Shown here piece after piece: positions 63,588-64,000 of a stretch of 64,000 bases of DNA. This stretch comes from Yersinia mollaretii ATCC 43969 (GTDB lineage Bacteria; Pseudomonadota; Gammaproteobacteria; Enterobacterales; Enterobacteriaceae). Each line of letters begins with the position of its first letter. Position 1 is the stretch's first letter. The stretch is from assembly GCF_013282725.1 (NCBI RefSeq), contig NZ_CP054043.1, positions 1,364,001 through 1,428,000 on the forward strand, written 5' to 3'. The translations under genes were made by a program, and so were the position numbers. Under the pieces are notes generated by a model that worked only from the letters and a program-made list of their open reading frames with translations, made no database searches and was not told where the DNA came from.

Positions 63588-64000
63588 TCACTGCGGCAGT
63601 TTGGTTGGGCTTTGTGTTCCGGCCAGACTCGGCATAGCTTGGCGCATAATATCGAGAAATGCCCGCAGTCTGGCGGGGTAGAAGCTGGCATAGGGGTAAA
63701 CCAGATATACTGGTAAAGGTAGCCCGTGCCAATCTGGCGTCAAATGCACTAACCGCCCCTGCGCAAGGTCATCGCTGATCACCCATGTTGAGGCAATACC
63801 GGCACCTAATCCGGCTAAGGCGGCGTTACGTAATGCATATAGGCTGTCGGTACTCAGTTGTGGTTGGATAGCCAGCCGAGAGATTTCACCATCCGTCTTG
63901 TGGCTCAGTACCACTTCATTACAGTAGAACGTATTCAATGCTAACCACTGAAAATCCTGTAATTGTTCAGGATGCGTCGGTATCGGTTTATCAGCCAGTA
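63588..64000 (-). CDS. LysR-family regulator, C-terminal part (runs off window)
   Basis: The frame is open through 64000, so the N-terminal HTH lies outside. Visible is the end of the substrate-binding domain: LRNAALAGLGAGIASTWVISDDLAQGRLVHLTPDW, then PLPVYLVYP and PARLRAFLDIM, which is typical of LysR regulators. Convergent with the fimbrial operon. Confidence 0.88.
   Translation of the reverse strand, partial: LADKPIPTHPEQLQDFQWLALNTFYCNEVVLSHKTDGEISRLAIQPQLSTDSLYALRNAALAGLGAGIASTWVISDDLAQGRLVHLTPDWHGLPLPVYLVYPYASFYPARLRAFLDIMRQAMPSLAGTQSPTKLPQ

Overview
The window is chromosomal DNA of an enterobacterium, most likely a Yersinia or close relative. The basis is the protein similarity and gene order of the housekeeping blocks (yicC-rph-pyrE; dctA-yhjJ-kdgK-pdeH-yhjG-yhjD; gor-rlmJ-prlC-rsmJ-uspA-uspB-pitA-yhiN), plus an ERIC repeat next to gor. 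The species cannot be fixed from sequence reading alone.

Positions 1 to about 25,600 are accessory DNA built from P4-like phage satellites. Satellite A (from before position 1 to at least about 10,400) carries a tyrosine integrase (start outside the window), a DUF2971 gene and a small convergent gene, a cos-like packaging region, Ogr/Delta and Sid genes under a TTGT-N12-ACAA activator site, an AlpA-type regulator, an Icd/Ash-type leader with a strongly structured RNA, a 777-residue P4 alpha-type primase-helicase, and two sets of GTGAACAGT iterons. Behind the alpha gene lies an AT-rich pair: a membrane-anchored beta-rich protein overlapping a stand-alone GT51 peptidoglycan transglycosylase. 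Then come an 8-bp tandem repeat, terminators, a relic of another delta gene, and a cluster of small HTH regulators with shared palindromic operators.

A short segment with a dinD-like gene (12,495-13,325) sits between two related terminator-plus-att repeats. Satellite B (13,540-25,604) is bounded by 28-bp direct repeats derived from the 3' end of yicC. It has the same backbone (integrase, AlpA, Icd-like, DUF5375-like, primase, Sid, Delta, cos-like region). Its primase, however, is a different type with a DUF927-like helicase, and its origin is a different iteron cluster (ten exact GGTGTAAC units). Its cargo is a three-gene ABC-3C conflict system (SMEK protein, small middle component, DUF2326 ATPase) next to the distal att. 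Satellite B is inverted relative to satellite A.

From 25,582 onward the DNA is mostly core genome: yicC, rph and pyrE (with attenuator), dctA, an M16-fold protein lacking the zinc motif, kdgK, a tautomerase, pdeH (cyclic-di-GMP phosphodiesterase), yhjG (AsmA family), cdh, yhjD, a large autotransporter, gor, rlmJ, prlC, rsmJ, an RTX serralysin-type protease, gdhA, uspA/uspB, pitA and yhiN. The right end (55,276-63,494) is a surface-structure locus: a membrane winged-helix regulator with a FidL-like partner, a soluble winged-helix protein, and a five-gene chaperone-usher fimbrial operon. It is followed by the C-terminal part of a LysR regulator running off the window.

The best candidates for undescribed biology are the membrane protein/GT51 pair in satellite A, the unknown 235-residue protein translationally coupled to integrase B, and the int-proximal DUF2971 locus. 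These lie in positions where P4-like satellites are known to carry anti-phage cargo.
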